This document shows positions 18,176 to 27,056 of a DNA stretch of 64,000 bases, one piece after another (positions within the stretch are counted from its first letter, which is position 1; every line of letters starts with the position of its first letter). The position numbers were made by a program, and so were the translations under genes. Source of the stretch: Ruminococcaceae bacterium BL-4 (GTDB taxonomy: Bacteria > Bacillota > Clostridia > Oscillospirales > Acutalibacteraceae); assembly GCA_902809935.1 (NCBI GenBank), contig LR778134.1, forward strand, positions 558,001 through 622,000, written 5' to 3'. Under the pieces are notes generated by a model. It saw only the letters and a list, made by a program, of their open reading frames with translations. It did no database searches and was not told the DNA's origin.

Positions 18176-18270
18176 TAGGGAGAGTATGTTAAGTGCCCAC
18201 GGAGGGGCAGTCATCGCAGGGGGAAAAGCCATTTTGCTGCACGATATTGTATCTGCATCCACTGCTATCA
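18176..18270 (+). promoter_or_regulatory. Putative variant tetrahydrofolate riboswitch in the folT leader
   Basis: Three sequence blocks typical of THF-I riboswitches occur in order: GGGAGAGTA (18178-18186), GTTAAGTG (18188-18195) and TGCATCC (18254-18260). Between them lie a TGCCC/GGGCA hairpin (18194-18209) and a GCAG/CTGC hairpin. The next gene is folT, a classical target. It is not canonical: the P2 insert between the first two blocks is absent and I find no GGATG partner for CATCC. It may be a variant, a degenerate copy or a chance match. Confidence 0.5.
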
Positions 18271-18319
18271 GCAAGAGCTTCCTCTGTCCTGCTGTGGCAA
18301 TTTGCACAGGGAGGGAGTT

Positions 18320-18826
18320 ATGAAAAAATTTGATACCCGAACCATGACAATGATTGCGCTTCTCATTGCAATGACCGTTTTTCTGGCCAGGTTCTGCTCG
18401 ATCTCCGCATGGAATATCAGAATCGGATTTAGCTTTCTGCCGGTGGCTGTTGCCGCAATTCTTTTCGGCATGAAAGGAGCCTGCACCGTGGCGGCGCTAA
18501 GTGATATTATCGGTACAATCTTATTCCCGGTAGGGCCCTATTTTCCGGGATTTACCCTGACTGCCTTTCTTACTGGAATTGTCTATGCAATGTTTCTGCA
18601 TAAAAAGCAGACACCCCTTCGCATTTTGGGCTGTGTAGCCGTAAATCAGCTTTTTTTAAGTCTCTTTCTCAATTCATTCTGGATTTCTATTTGGTATTCC
18701 TCCCCGTATGTGCCACTTTTAGCGACCAGATCGGTTCAAACCTTTGTGGTTGGAATCGCTCAATTTTTAACGCTGGGCGTAGTTTCGAAGGTACTTTCGG
18801 TTTATAAAAATCAAGCAGTGGGATGA
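18320..18826 (+). CDS. folT: Folate ECF transporter substrate-binding subunit FolT
   Basis: FolT is the membrane S component that binds folate and docks on the shared ECF module (EcfA, EcfA', EcfT) to drive uptake. The 168-residue protein has about six transmembrane segments and the family wording ARFCSISAWNIRIGFSFLPVA followed by GACTVAALSDIIG. The start is ATG 18320 with GGGAGG at 18309-18314. No ECF module genes are in the window, as usual for group II S components. Its place after fhs and its riboswitch-like leader link it to the folate chemistry of the cluster. Confidence 0.85.
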   Translation: MKKFDTRTMTMIALLIAMTVFLARFCSISAWNIRIGFSFLPVAVAAILFGMKGACTVAALSDIIGTILFPVGPYFPGFTLTAFLTGIVYAMFLHKKQTPLRILGCVAVNQLFLSLFLNSFWISIWYSSPYVPLLATRSVQTFVVGIAQFLTLGVVSKVLSVYKNQAVG

Positions 18827-18929
18827 CGCTAAAAAAGCGCTTTTTCTAGGGATTTTTCATTGTTTTCCAAACCGCAAAATTATTTTTGGAAAACCAACTA
18901 ACACAAATTTTCCCTAATAATTCCTAATA

Positions 18930-18963
18930 AAAAGAGGGCTGCAGTAATTTTGCAGTCCTCTTT
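18930..18963. terminator. Terminator between folT and second ftcD
   Basis: AAAGAGG with an inner CTGCA/TGCAG stem pairs with CCTCTTT, flanked by A and T runs, between convergent genes. Confidence 0.8.
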
Positions 18964-18965
18964 CC

Positions 18966-19862
18966 TTACAAATGGGTTTCCAAGACCTGATCGATGGAAA
19001 AGTCATCGACCTGAAGATAATACTGGGCACAGTCTACCAACGCCTGCATGGGGATAGTCCCCACGATCTCACTGTTAAGGACCCGGGCGCCATATCTTCT
19101 GGCCTCCATTTTGATTGCTTCAAAAACACTGTACATGGAGCTTTGCGTATAATCGGTCAAATTCATGGTAACCTGTGCAAGGCCCCGTTCGTCCAAAGAA
19201 ATTCCCATCGCCTTCACAAACCGGTATCCGCCGTTAATACTGCGCACTCTTCTGCTGATCTTTCTTGCAATTTCCACATTCGGCGTATCGAGGTTCACAT
19301 TAAAGCAGATCAGCGGCATCCTTGCGCCGATCGCTGTAGCACCGCCGGTAGGATGCATGGTAGAAGGGCCAAAATCCGGTTTCCAACGGGGATCCTTCAT
19401 CTTTTCCGCGAGGCCTTCAAACTGGCCTTTTCTGATCGCTGCAAGGTCCGCACGATAGGGAGCAGAAGCGGATTTTTCATAAAGATAAAATGGCTGTCCA
19501 AACCGCTCGGCGGCTTCTTTTGCCACGGATTTTGCCAGCTGGTCCGCATCGTCGATGGTACAGTTGCGCACCGGAATAAAAGGAATCACATCCACACAGC
19601 CAATTCTCGGATGCGCTCCTTCATGTTTAGTCATATCAATCAGACGTATTGCTGCTCCCACCGCCTCAATCATCGCTTTTTTAAGCGGCTCTGGATTGCC
19701 CAATACCGTCACAACGCAACGGTTGTGATCCGGATCTGTAGAGTAATCCAATAGCTTAACGCCCGGTTTTGCCCGAAAACAATCGACGATCTCTTCGACT
19801 TTGCTCAGATCTCTGCCCTCGCTAAAATTTGGAACTGATTCAATAATCTGCTCTGATTTCAA
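18966..19862 (-). CDS. ftcD: Glutamate formimidoyltransferase (second copy)
   Basis: This 298-residue paralogue of the 14166-15068 gene has the same two transferase domains, with VPNFSEGRDLSKVEE at the N-terminus and MTKHEGAHPRIGCVDVIPF around the active-site histidine. By eye the two copies agree at roughly half of positions, so they are old paralogues and not a recent duplication. It is convergent with folT and divergent from the SARP-type regulator, with its own good promoter. The separate control suggests use under another condition or on a related formimino compound; that is inference. Confidence 0.9.
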   Translation of the reverse strand: MKSEQIIESVPNFSEGRDLSKVEEIVDCFRAKPGVKLLDYSTDPDHNRCVVTVLGNPEPLKKAMIEAVGAAIRLIDMTKHEGAHPRIGCVDVIPFIPVRNCTIDDADQLAKSVAKEAAERFGQPFYLYEKSASAPYRADLAAIRKGQFEGLAEKMKDPRWKPDFGPSTMHPTGGATAIGARMPLICFNVNLDTPNVEIARKISRRVRSINGGYRFVKAMGISLDERGLAQVTMNLTDYTQSSMYSVFEAIKMEARRYGARVLNSEIVGTIPMQALVDCAQYYLQVDDFSIDQVLETHL

Positions 19863-19901
19863 TCAAAACGCACCCCTTTCAGACAATTTTCTACAGTGTC
19901 T

Positions 19902-19930
19902 ATTATATAGGCGGCCCCCTTTTTCTGCAA
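19902..19930 (-). promoter_or_regulatory. Promoter of second ftcD
   Basis: On the minus strand TTGCAG (19930-19925) and TATAAT (19907-19902) are 17 bp apart. Confidence 0.75.
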
Positions 19931-19948
19931 CAAAAACAAAATCTTTTA

Positions 19949-19977
19949 TTGCTCAAAAGTTTTTAATTTATTATACT
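19949..19977 (+). promoter_or_regulatory. Promoter of the SARP-type regulator
   Basis: TTGCTC (19949-19954) and TATACT (19972-19977) are 17 bp apart. The two divergent promoters have -35 boxes only 18 bp apart, so one bound protein could affect both. Confidence 0.65.
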
Positions 19978-20007
19978 GATATCAAGAATAAATAGGGGGG
20001 AATCCAT

Positions 20008-23000
20008 ATGCTGAAAGCCACTCTTTTAAAAAGCCCTTCTGTAGAATTGAACGGTCAGCTGCTCACGTTTCCATATCGGCGGGCGGAAGCACTGCTTTAC
20101 TATATGCTTGTGCAGCACAGCGCCACCAGACAAGAGCTGATTGCTCTTCTTTGGGAAAGCTACGATGATGTTACGGGACTTAAAAATCTGCGCAATGCGC
20201 TTTATACCCTGAAAAAAGTTCTGGGGGGTGAATTTTTGATTTCTCCCCAGAAATCTCTTGTCATTATCAACCCGGATTGGGAATACACCTGTGACTATGA
20301 CCGCTTTATACAGGACGGTGATTTTTCCGCTTATGCAGGACCCTTTTTACAGGGTTTTTCTGTAAAGCATTCTTTTTCCTATGAAGAATGGCTCAGCCGC
20401 ACCCGTGATAAACTGCACGAACAATATCTCCATAAAATTTCGGATCAGGCGCAGGCATGTCTGAAATGCGGCAACCGTAAGCAGGCGATCTGCTGGGCGG
20501 AAGAATCTTTGCGGGAAGAGCCCCTCGACGAAACCATGTGCGCTTTTCTCATGAATCTTCAGCGGCAGGAAAAACAGTATGTACGTGCTACCCAGATTTA
20601 TCAGGATTTAAAGAAGCGTCTTTCAGAAGAATTGGGAACCGAACCCATGGAAGCTACTACCGTCCTTTATTATGAGATCATGAATGAGTGGAACGATACA
20701 ACGTTTCCACCCGAACATTCCTCTTCTGCGCCTGTTCTGGTGGGGCGTGAAAATATCTACGCTCAATTGCGGGCTGCGCTGGATTCTTTTCGCTTAGAGG
20801 CTGCCCGCCACTGTTCTCAGCTTTTAATGGGAGATGTAGGCTCCGGAAAAGGAGAAATGATTGATTATCTGCTGCAAAGTATTGATTTATCTTCTTTTCT
20901 TGTGATTCGCTGTGCTTGCCTGCAATCTGAAAAGCTGATGCCTCTTGCCCCTTGGGACCGTGTAATGCTTCCTCTTGCAGAACTGATTCAGCGGGAAAAT
21001 GTCTCTCTTTCAGAGCCAATAAGAGCCCACCTCGGCCAAGTTTTTTCCGTTTTCCGCGAAGGCGGAGAAGCAGGGGCTACGCGTCTGCTCCGGAAATTGG
21101 ATGAACCCCTGAAAGACAGCCTGATGATGCTGCTTGAAATGCTTACTAGACGACACAAAATCCTTTTAATTCTCGAAAATCTACAGTGGATGGATCCAGA
21201 CAGTCTTTCGCTAATGGATACCGTTATGCGGCATCTCGGGACCGGCGGCCTAATGATGATTTTAACCTGCAGCGGCGGCGGAAGTCCCTCTCTACAAAAA
21301 TCTTTGCGGTGCGATGCTGCGGATAATCTTCTGCAAGAGCATTCGCTGCTCCCTCTTACGCGGGAACAGACCGATACGCTCCTCCAAAATGAACTTGGCA
21401 AAGAAACAGCTCTGCAGCTACAAAGCTGTTTTTATGATGAAACCGGCGGAAATTTTTCTCTTTTAATGGAACTAACCCGCGCTTTTCTTCGCAATGGCAG
21501 CACCAAAGAAACGCTTAACAGCCTTGACGATATTTTGATGGAATATCTATCTGGGCTGGACGAAAATACCATTCACATTGCCGAGCTCATCTCTGTTTTT
21601 CAGCAGGATGCTCCCTGCGAAATTTTGCTGGAACTTCTCAACGGCAACGAAGCTGCCCTTTCTTCCGGATTGGAGGAACTGCTGCACCGCCATCTGATCG
21701 AAGAATACCGGGACGGCAGCGAAATTACCTATCGGTTTTTTCATGAACGCATCCGAAAACTGACTTATGACCGGCTGAACTATTTTCAGCGCAGTCCCCT
21801 GCATCTGCGAATTGCACAGCTTTTTACCGGAAACGGACTGCCGGTGCAAAGCAATATTTGCCGCCGTGCAGCACGACATTTCCATTTGGGCGGCGATTCC
21901 GTCCGCTCTCTAAGCTGTCGGATTCGCGCCCTCGATTTAGAAAGCACGCGCAGTTGTGAGCCCTTTCCCTGCGTTCCCTGCGAAAAGATCGCGTTTGTCC
22001 CTTCGAAAAAACTTCAAGAAGAACTTTTACAGTGCGAACAGAAGCTCTCTGATCTTCAGCAGTCTGAACAAGGAACAATCACTCTGCCGGCTTTGGAGAA
22101 CCAGCTGATTCTTATCCGCGGACGTCTGCTTTTATTTCATGGAGATTTTGAAAAGGGAAGCGCAGTATTGGGAACTCTCAGTGCTACAGGCAGTGAAGAC
22201 CGAAATCATAACGTGATAATGATCCGCGCCTGCTACTTACTGGCTTCCTGTGCTCTTTACCGGCAGTCTCTCAGTCTTGCGGAACGCTATACTGCTGCGG
22301 GAACGCGCCTTCTTCAAAAAAGCGGAGACCCCGTGCTTTCCGCACAATTTCAGCGTCTGCGGGGTGCCTGCTTCTGTCTGCGCGGCGACTACGATAAAAG
22401 TGGGTACTATTTTTTAGAGGCCATTGAAAAACTTGAAAAGCAGCTTCCCTCCACTGCAGCGCGGATTCAACTTGCCGCGGCAAACAGTGCCTGCGGAAGG
22501 TTATTCCGCCAACGGCAGGACTATGCGAATGCCTGCTCCTGTTTTAAAAAAGCATTAGATACATTGGATGGTTCCGAAAAAGGCTCTTGGCCAGGAGCTG
22601 TTTGGGTTTATATCCACTATGGGCGAACGACTTTCTTTATGGAAGATCAGCTGCGGGCACAGCAGCTATTTTTGCGCGGATATGAATTGTCTCAGATTAC
22701 CGGAGAACTTTGGGGCCGTACCGCAGCGGCCGCTTTTACCTCCTATTACCAAATACAGGATGGAAACTTTGAAGCTGCAATCAACAGCCTCAAAGATGCG
22801 CAAAAAAGCAACATTCTCCAGCAGTCTCCTTTAGAGGGCGCCATCCTCTGTTTTGTCAGCATGGCTATCCGCCAATATCTGGAACGCACGCAGCAGCATA
22901 ATCGGGAATTGGACACTTTACTGACTTTTTCTTCTGCCAGCTATGCGCGCCAGGGACTCCGGCTGCTCTCGGGAATTCCGGATGTGGCGGAAGCACAGCT

Positions 23001-23094
23001 TTTATCAAAAAGTCTGCGTGACGGTATTACAGATCAGCAACATTTTCATGCATCGGAGCTTTACAGCAAAAATAAGCATTTTATGACAGAATAA
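20008..23094 (+). CDS. SARP/BTAD-type transcriptional regulator with AAA-like and TPR regions
   Basis: This 1028-residue protein resembles large SARP/AfsR-like regulators. Residues 1-95 form an OmpR-like DNA-binding domain (RRAEALLYYMLVQ, LRNALYTLKKVL), residues about 95-230 a bacterial transcriptional activation domain (GNRKQAICWAEESL, ELGTEP), about 240-560 an NTPase-like domain, and about 620-1000 helical tetratricopeptide-like repeats. The Walker A region at about 275-283 reads GDVGSGKGE: the lysine is kept but the following Ser/Thr is Gly. Walker B (LLILENLQWMDPD) is near residue 387. The gene is divergent from the second ftcD with closely spaced promoters, so that gene and the one-carbon cluster are candidate targets. 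The signal is unknown. Confidence 0.85.
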   Translation: MLKATLLKSPSVELNGQLLTFPYRRAEALLYYMLVQHSATRQELIALLWESYDDVTGLKNLRNALYTLKKVLGGEFLISPQKSLVIINPDWEYTCDYDRFIQDGDFSAYAGPFLQGFSVKHSFSYEEWLSRTRDKLHEQYLHKISDQAQACLKCGNRKQAICWAEESLREEPLDETMCAFLMNLQRQEKQYVRATQIYQDLKKRLSEELGTEPMEATTVLYYEIMNEWNDTTFPPEHSSSAPVLVGRENIYAQLRAALDSFRLEAARHCSQLLMGDVGSGKGEMIDYLLQSIDLSSFLVIRCACLQSEKLMPLAPWDRVMLPLAELIQRENVSLSEPIRAHLGQVFSVFREGGEAGATRLLRKLDEPLKDSLMMLLEMLTRRHKILLILENLQWMDPDSLSLMDTVMRHLGTGGLMMILTCSGGGSPSLQKSLRCDAADNLLQEHSLLPLTREQTDTLLQNELGKETALQLQSCFYDETGGNFSLLMELTRAFLRNGSTKETLNSLDDILMEYLSGLDENTIHIAELISVFQQDAPCEILLELLNGNEAALSSGLEELLHRHLIEEYRDGSEITYRFFHERIRKLTYDRLNYFQRSPLHLRIAQLFTGNGLPVQSNICRRAARHFHLGGDSVRSLSCRIRALDLESTRSCEPFPCVPCEKIAFVPSKKLQEELLQCEQKLSDLQQSEQGTITLPALENQLILIRGRLLLFHGDFEKGSAVLGTLSATGSEDRNHNVIMIRACYLLASCALYRQSLSLAERYTAAGTRLLQKSGDPVLSAQFQRLRGACFCLRGDYDKSGYYFLEAIEKLEKQLPSTAARIQLAAANSACGRLFRQRQDYANACSCFKKALDTLDGSEKGSWPGAVWVYIHYGRTTFFMEDQLRAQQLFLRGYELSQITGELWGRTAAAAFTSYYQIQDGNFEAAINSLKDAQKSNILQQSPLEGAILCFVSMAIRQYLERTQQHNRELDTLLTFSSASYARQGLRLLSGIPDVAEAQLLSKSLRDGITDQQHFHASELYSKNKHFMTE

Positions 23095-23103
23095 ACTTCT
23101 CAG

Positions 23104-23147
23104 AAAAAGGGACGGCACATGAGTAACACATGTACCGTCCCTTTTTT
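23104..23147. terminator. Bidirectional terminator between SARP-type and ROK genes
   Basis: AAAAAGGGACGG pairs with CCGTCCCTTTTT, with an inner ACATG/CATGT stem, between convergent genes. Confidence 0.88.
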
Positions 23148-23163
23148 GATGTTGCGCTGTTTT

Positions 23164-24294
23164 TTATCCGATGGTATCGTAAAATTTCTGAATCAGCCAC
23201 ATAGCAATCCCATATGCAGAAGCTTCCATATGATATTTACTGCACCGCAGATAAGAGGTATCAAAATCAAATTTATTCATCTGCATCACAAGTTTACTAA
23301 GATCGATGAGATAGTCTTTAAGATACCCGCCTACATAGCCACCAATAATAATATCGCAGTCAAAGGCCATCCGCAGATTAGATACGGTCAAAGCAAGCGT
23401 ATAAAGATAATCATTCCAGATTTTTTCAAAATCGTGGTTACCGTTTTTTAGCTTGATAAAATATTTTTCCAGATTGCCGCCCGTATGAGAAGAAAGGCGC
23501 AAGGCCGAACAATAACAATCGACACATCCTCTTTTTCCGCAATAACATCTTTCGCCGTTTGGAACAATGATGATATGGCCAAATTCTCCGCTTTTTAAAT
23601 GATCGCCCTCATATAATTTTCCGTTATAGCTGATGGCACCTCCGACGGTATTATTGAGAGAAAGATAAATCACATTTTTATCAGGATCAGAAATCTCAGT
23701 ATAAGCCGCACAATTTGCGTCATTATCAAAGACAACTTTATAGGGTAAAAACTGGCTGAGCTTTAAAAGGCTGATATTAGAAACATTCAGCGCGTGTGAT
23801 TTTAAAAGGATATGATTCGCTTTATCGATAATTCCTGGAATGGAAACGCCGATTCCCGTGATTTTTTCGCGCTCTTTTGGATACTCAAGCGTATCATCAA
23901 TAAAAGCTTGAATCCTCTCGGAAATCTCCTGATAATAGGAAAATGTATCTTCATACCGCATCCTCTGCCGGGTATTCGACAGTATGGTACCCTTTGCATC
24001 AATCATCACCAACCCTAGATGATTGGCGGTAATATCCACCCCCACTGCATAACAAATATCAGGAACAATCGACAGTGCTTTTGCCTTTCTTCCTCCGGTG
24101 GATTGATAATCTCCTACTTTTTCCACGATGCCCGCATCGCTCAGCTCTTTGATATTCTGAAGAACCGTAGGCATACTGAGCCCCAAATCATTTGCAATAT
24201 CCACCTTCGAAGCATGGCCGCGCCGATAGATATAATGGACAATTTTAATTTTATTCTTTCGCTTTGTTTGGACTTCCTTTGGTGCCTTTTCCAT
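23164..24294 (-). CDS. ROK family transcriptional repressor (NagC/XylR type)
   Basis: The 376-residue protein has an N-terminal winged helix-turn-helix (about 15-65, ASKVDIANDLGLSMPTVLQNIKEL) joined to a ROK sugar-kinase-like domain that senses a sugar. Typical features are DNDANCAAY, the GGAISYNGKL loop, GEFGHI and the zinc-binding cysteine cluster CYCGKRGCVDCYC. It is divergent from the polyol dehydrogenase/ABC/fructokinase operon and is therefore its likely repressor, with a sugar or sugar phosphate of that pathway as inducer. AT-rich palindromes in the intergenic gap are candidate operators. Confidence 0.93.
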   Translation of the reverse strand: MEKAPKEVQTKRKNKIKIVHYIYRRGHASKVDIANDLGLSMPTVLQNIKELSDAGIVEKVGDYQSTGGRKAKALSIVPDICYAVGVDITANHLGLVMIDAKGTILSNTRQRMRYEDTFSYYQEISERIQAFIDDTLEYPKEREKITGIGVSIPGIIDKANHILLKSHALNVSNISLLKLSQFLPYKVVFDNDANCAAYTEISDPDKNVIYLSLNNTVGGAISYNGKLYEGDHLKSGEFGHIIIVPNGERCYCGKRGCVDCYCSALRLSSHTGGNLEKYFIKLKNGNHDFEKIWNDYLYTLALTVSNLRMAFDCDIIIGGYVGGYLKDYLIDLSKLVMQMNKFDFDTSYLRCSKYHMEASAYGIAMWLIQKFYDTIG

Positions 24295-24351
24295 TTTACA
24301 AAATTCAGCTCTCTTTTTTATAGCAATAAAAATTTCATCGCTTAATTAATC

Positions 24352-24363
24352 GTTTTATAAAAC
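24352..24363. promoter_or_regulatory. Palindrome near the ROK gene start
   Basis: GTTTTATAAAAC is a perfect 12-bp palindrome about 60 bases upstream of the ROK start. It fits an AT-rich operator half-site pair for a ROK repressor. The rest of 24295-24687 is very AT-rich without a convincing ORF. Confidence 0.4.
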
Positions 24364-24508
24364 CATTTAATAAAATTATTGTATTCTATATTTTAAAAAA
24401 ATACAATCTTAGAATTTGATTATTCTATTTTTGTAAAAATAAAATAAAGAATTTCGGATTATTTAGTAAAGATAGACATCTTTTTTTCTAAAAATCACAT
24501 AATCTTTT

Positions 24509-24534
24509 GTTTTTAAAAGCAGCTTTTAAAAATT
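24509..24534. promoter_or_regulatory. Inverted repeat candidate ROK operator
   Basis: GTTTTTAAAAGC (24509-24520) is followed after one base by GCTTTTAAAAAT (24522-24533). The core GTTTTTAAAAG also forms the arms of the inverted repeat in the transporter-fructokinase gap, so it recurs within the same operon. Confidence 0.5.
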
Positions 24535-24595
24535 AATTTTCATTTTAGATAATTCGCTTAAAATAATTTGGTTGTTTTTCCTAATAAAATTCATG

Positions 24596-24624
24596 TTGAC
24601 AAAATGATTTTGTAGATGTATTCT
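24596..24624 (+). promoter_or_regulatory. Promoter of the polyol operon
   Basis: A consensus TTGACA (24596-24601) is followed after 17 bp by TATTCT (24619-24624). The start point near 24631 rules out the in-frame ATG at 24616 as the dehydrogenase start. Confidence 0.8.
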
Positions 24625-24687
24625 GCTAATAGATTATTAAATCTTTTTATTAAAGTCTTTAATATTCTTGAAAAAGGAAGCGATTTT

Positions 24688-25734
24688 GTGAATAAAAAAA
24701 TGAAAGTTGCCGTTATGCTGGACATCGAAAAAATGGGATTTGAATCACGTGATATTCCGCAGCCCAAGGATAACGAAGCTCTTGTCAAAGTGGAGTACGT
24801 AGGCGTCTGCGGTTCTGATCTTCATTATTATGAATTTGGAAGAATCGGCGATTATATCGTAAAACCGCCTTATGTTTTAGGGCATGAGGCCGGCGGCACA
24901 GTCGTCGCAGTGGGAAAAGATGTTAAAAATCTAAAAGTTGGGGACCGGGTAGCTTTGGAACCCGGAAAGACCTGCGGGCACTGCGAATTTTGTAAAACCG
25001 GCCGGTATAATCTTTGCCCCGATGTGATTTTTTTTGCCACTCCGCCTGTAAACGGCGTTTTTCAGCAGTATGTTGCTCATGAAGCAGATCTGTGCTTTAA
25101 GCTGCCGGACAATATGGATACCATGGAAGGGGCTTTGATTGAACCCCTCTCCGTCGGGTTCCATGCAGCAAAACAGGGCAATGCCCATTTGGGGCAGACA
25201 GCAACGGTATTCGGTGCAGGCTGCATTGGGCTGATGTCCATGATGGCTTTAAAGGCCATGGGAGTTTCCACCGTCTATGTGGTCGACGTAATGCAGAACC
25301 GTCTCAATAAAGCCAAAGAATTGGGCGCAACCGAAATCATCAATGGGAAAGACGAGGATGCCGTTCAAAAGATTATGGAATTGACGCATCAAAAGGGAAT
25401 TGATCTTTCAATTGAAACAGCCGGAACCGAAATTACATCCCGTCAAGCGATCAAAGTTGCCAAAAAGGGAAGCACAATCGTATTTGTAGGCTACAGCAAG
25501 AGCGGAGAAATCACCCTGCCCATGAGCATGGCACTTGATAAAGAGCTCACCTTCAAAACAGTCTTCCGCTATAGACATATTTATCCTGTTGCAATTGACG
25601 CTGTTTCCAGTGGAAAAGTAAATCTGAAAGGCGTTGTTACCAATGTCTATGACTTCGATGATATTCAAAGAGCCATGGATGAGAGTGTTCACAATAAGGA
25701 TACCGTTGTAAAATCAGTTATTAAAATAATCTGA
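24688..25734 (+). CDS. Zinc-dependent polyol dehydrogenase (sorbitol/xylitol dehydrogenase type)
   Basis: Medium-chain dehydrogenases of this group oxidise sugar alcohols such as sorbitol or xylitol to ketoses with NAD. The 348-residue protein shows the catalytic zinc site (CGSDLHYYEFG, GHEAGG), the structural zinc cysteines (CGHCEFCKTGRYNLC), an EPLSVGFHA segment and an NAD-binding GAGCIGLM loop followed by VVDV. I choose GTG 24688, seven bases after AGGAAG; ATG 24700 is too far from it. It is the first gene of an operon ending in fructokinase, so sorbitol (to fructose) is the most economical substrate. Mannitol or another polyol is possible. Confidence 0.9.
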   Translation: MNKKMKVAVMLDIEKMGFESRDIPQPKDNEALVKVEYVGVCGSDLHYYEFGRIGDYIVKPPYVLGHEAGGTVVAVGKDVKNLKVGDRVALEPGKTCGHCEFCKTGRYNLCPDVIFFATPPVNGVFQQYVAHEADLCFKLPDNMDTMEGALIEPLSVGFHAAKQGNAHLGQTATVFGAGCIGLMSMMALKAMGVSTVYVVDVMQNRLNKAKELGATEIINGKDEDAVQKIMELTHQKGIDLSIETAGTEITSRQAIKVAKKGSTIVFVGYSKSGEITLPMSMALDKELTFKTVFRYRHIYPVAIDAVSSGKVNLKGVVTNVYDFDDIQRAMDESVHNKDTVVKSVIKII

Positions 25735-25775
25735 TAAGCAGATTATTTTAAAATTATAAGTGGGAGGAAATCACA

Positions 25776-26786
25776 TTGAAAAAGAAGTTATTAGCAACCG
25801 TGATGAGCGCTCTGCTTATCACATCTCTGCTGGGTGGCTGCGGCAGCAGCTCCACAGCAAGCAGCCAAGCAGCTTCGGGTGCTGCTTCAACAACATCCAC
25901 ATCGCAGGCAGCAGGCAAGAAGCTCAAAATCGGCATCACCGTCCAGAGTCTTAGCAATCAGGTCTGGTCCGTAGCGTGCACCACCATGAAAGACATGGCC
26001 GATAAAGATGGAAATACCCTTACCTACACCGACTGCGGAGATACCTCATCAAAGCAGATTGAGCAAATCGAGAACTTTATCAGCAGCAAATGCGATGTCA
26101 TCATGGTAAATCCCTCCGATCCGAATGCGATCGAAAATGTCTGCAAAGAGGCACGGGACGCCGGCATTAAAGTAATGTGCTGGGATAACGAAATGGAAAA
26201 TACCGATATCAACTGGGTCATTGATAACCAAAAACTTGGTTACATGATTGGCGAGCAGGCCAGCAAATTCATCAATGACAAATTTACCGACGGCAAATGC
26301 CAAGTCGCTGTGCTGGATTATCCTCAGACCGCAATCCTTCTTGAAAGAGAAAACGGGATTCTGGCAGCACTCAAAGAAAAAGCCCCCAACGCAGAAGTAG
26401 TTGCACAGCAGCCGGCTATTAACGCAACAGAAGGTCAGGACGCCATGGAGACAATTCTTCAAGCACATCCCGATGTAAAAGTTGTCTGCTGCATCGGTGG
26501 CGGCGGCGCTGTTGGTGCAAATGAAGCTTTGAAATCCGCCAACAAAATTGCCGATAATGTAGGCATTTTTGCAGCAGATGCAACCGACCAGGAACTGGCA
26601 GCCATGCTAAATGGTGAAGCAAACAGAATGTCCGTCATGGTAACCGGAACTCCAAAAGTTATCGGTGAAAACTGCTATCAGCTGATCACAAAGCTCGGCA
26701 CGGGCGGTACTTTTGACAGCCGCAATGTTTACAGAGATATCTTCCCTGTAACAGCTGAAAATGCTTCGCAGTATTATTCAAAATAA
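25776..26786 (+). CDS. Sugar ABC transporter substrate-binding lipoprotein (RbsB-like)
   Basis: The 336-residue protein has a lipoprotein signal with LLGGC at about residues 19-23, a serine/alanine-rich linker, and a Peripla_BP_4 ribose-type binding fold (KIGITVQSLSNQVWS, DVIMVNPSDPNAI, WDNEME). It captures a sugar or polyol outside the cell for the permease encoded downstream. Translation starts at TTG 25776 with GGGAGG eight bases upstream. The gene follows the dehydrogenase after 41 bp. A strong hairpin separates it from the ATPase gene, an arrangement that often lets the binding protein be made in excess. Confidence 0.92.
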   Translation: MKKKLLATVMSALLITSLLGGCGSSSTASSQAASGAASTTSTSQAAGKKLKIGITVQSLSNQVWSVACTTMKDMADKDGNTLTYTDCGDTSSKQIEQIENFISSKCDVIMVNPSDPNAIENVCKEARDAGIKVMCWDNEMENTDINWVIDNQKLGYMIGEQASKFINDKFTDGKCQVAVLDYPQTAILLERENGILAALKEKAPNAEVVAQQPAINATEGQDAMETILQAHPDVKVVCCIGGGGAVGANEALKSANKIADNVGIFAADATDQELAAMLNGEANRMSVMVTGTPKVIGENCYQLITKLGTGGTFDSRNVYRDIFPVTAENASQYYSK

Positions 26787-26897
26787 AATCTGCCGGTACA
26801 TCGGACTAAAATCCCTCAGTGCATTGAAAAAACAGCGGCAAAACTAGTGGACGTTTGATCGTCCGGCCGGTTTTCCGAATGCAAGATGATGGAGACG

Positions 26898-26962
26898 AGT
26901 GCCCCCCACAAAACACGTTCTTATACTCTTTACGTGTCTTTCGGGGGCATTCTTTATCATAA
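26898..26962 (+). terminator. Intercistronic hairpin between binding-protein and ATPase genes
   Basis: TGCCCCC pairs with GGGGGCA around an inner ACACGT/ACGTGT stem and is followed by TTCTTTAT. It probably stabilises the upstream message or partly terminates it. The remaining bases of 26787-27056 show no gene. Confidence 0.6.
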
Positions 26963-27056
26963 AAATTTGATTTTTTCTGTCACTTTTTCGCAAAAATGCT
27001 GTAAAATTGTTTTCGTGAACTGATGATGATTTGTCAAAGAAAAGAGGATCGCTTTT

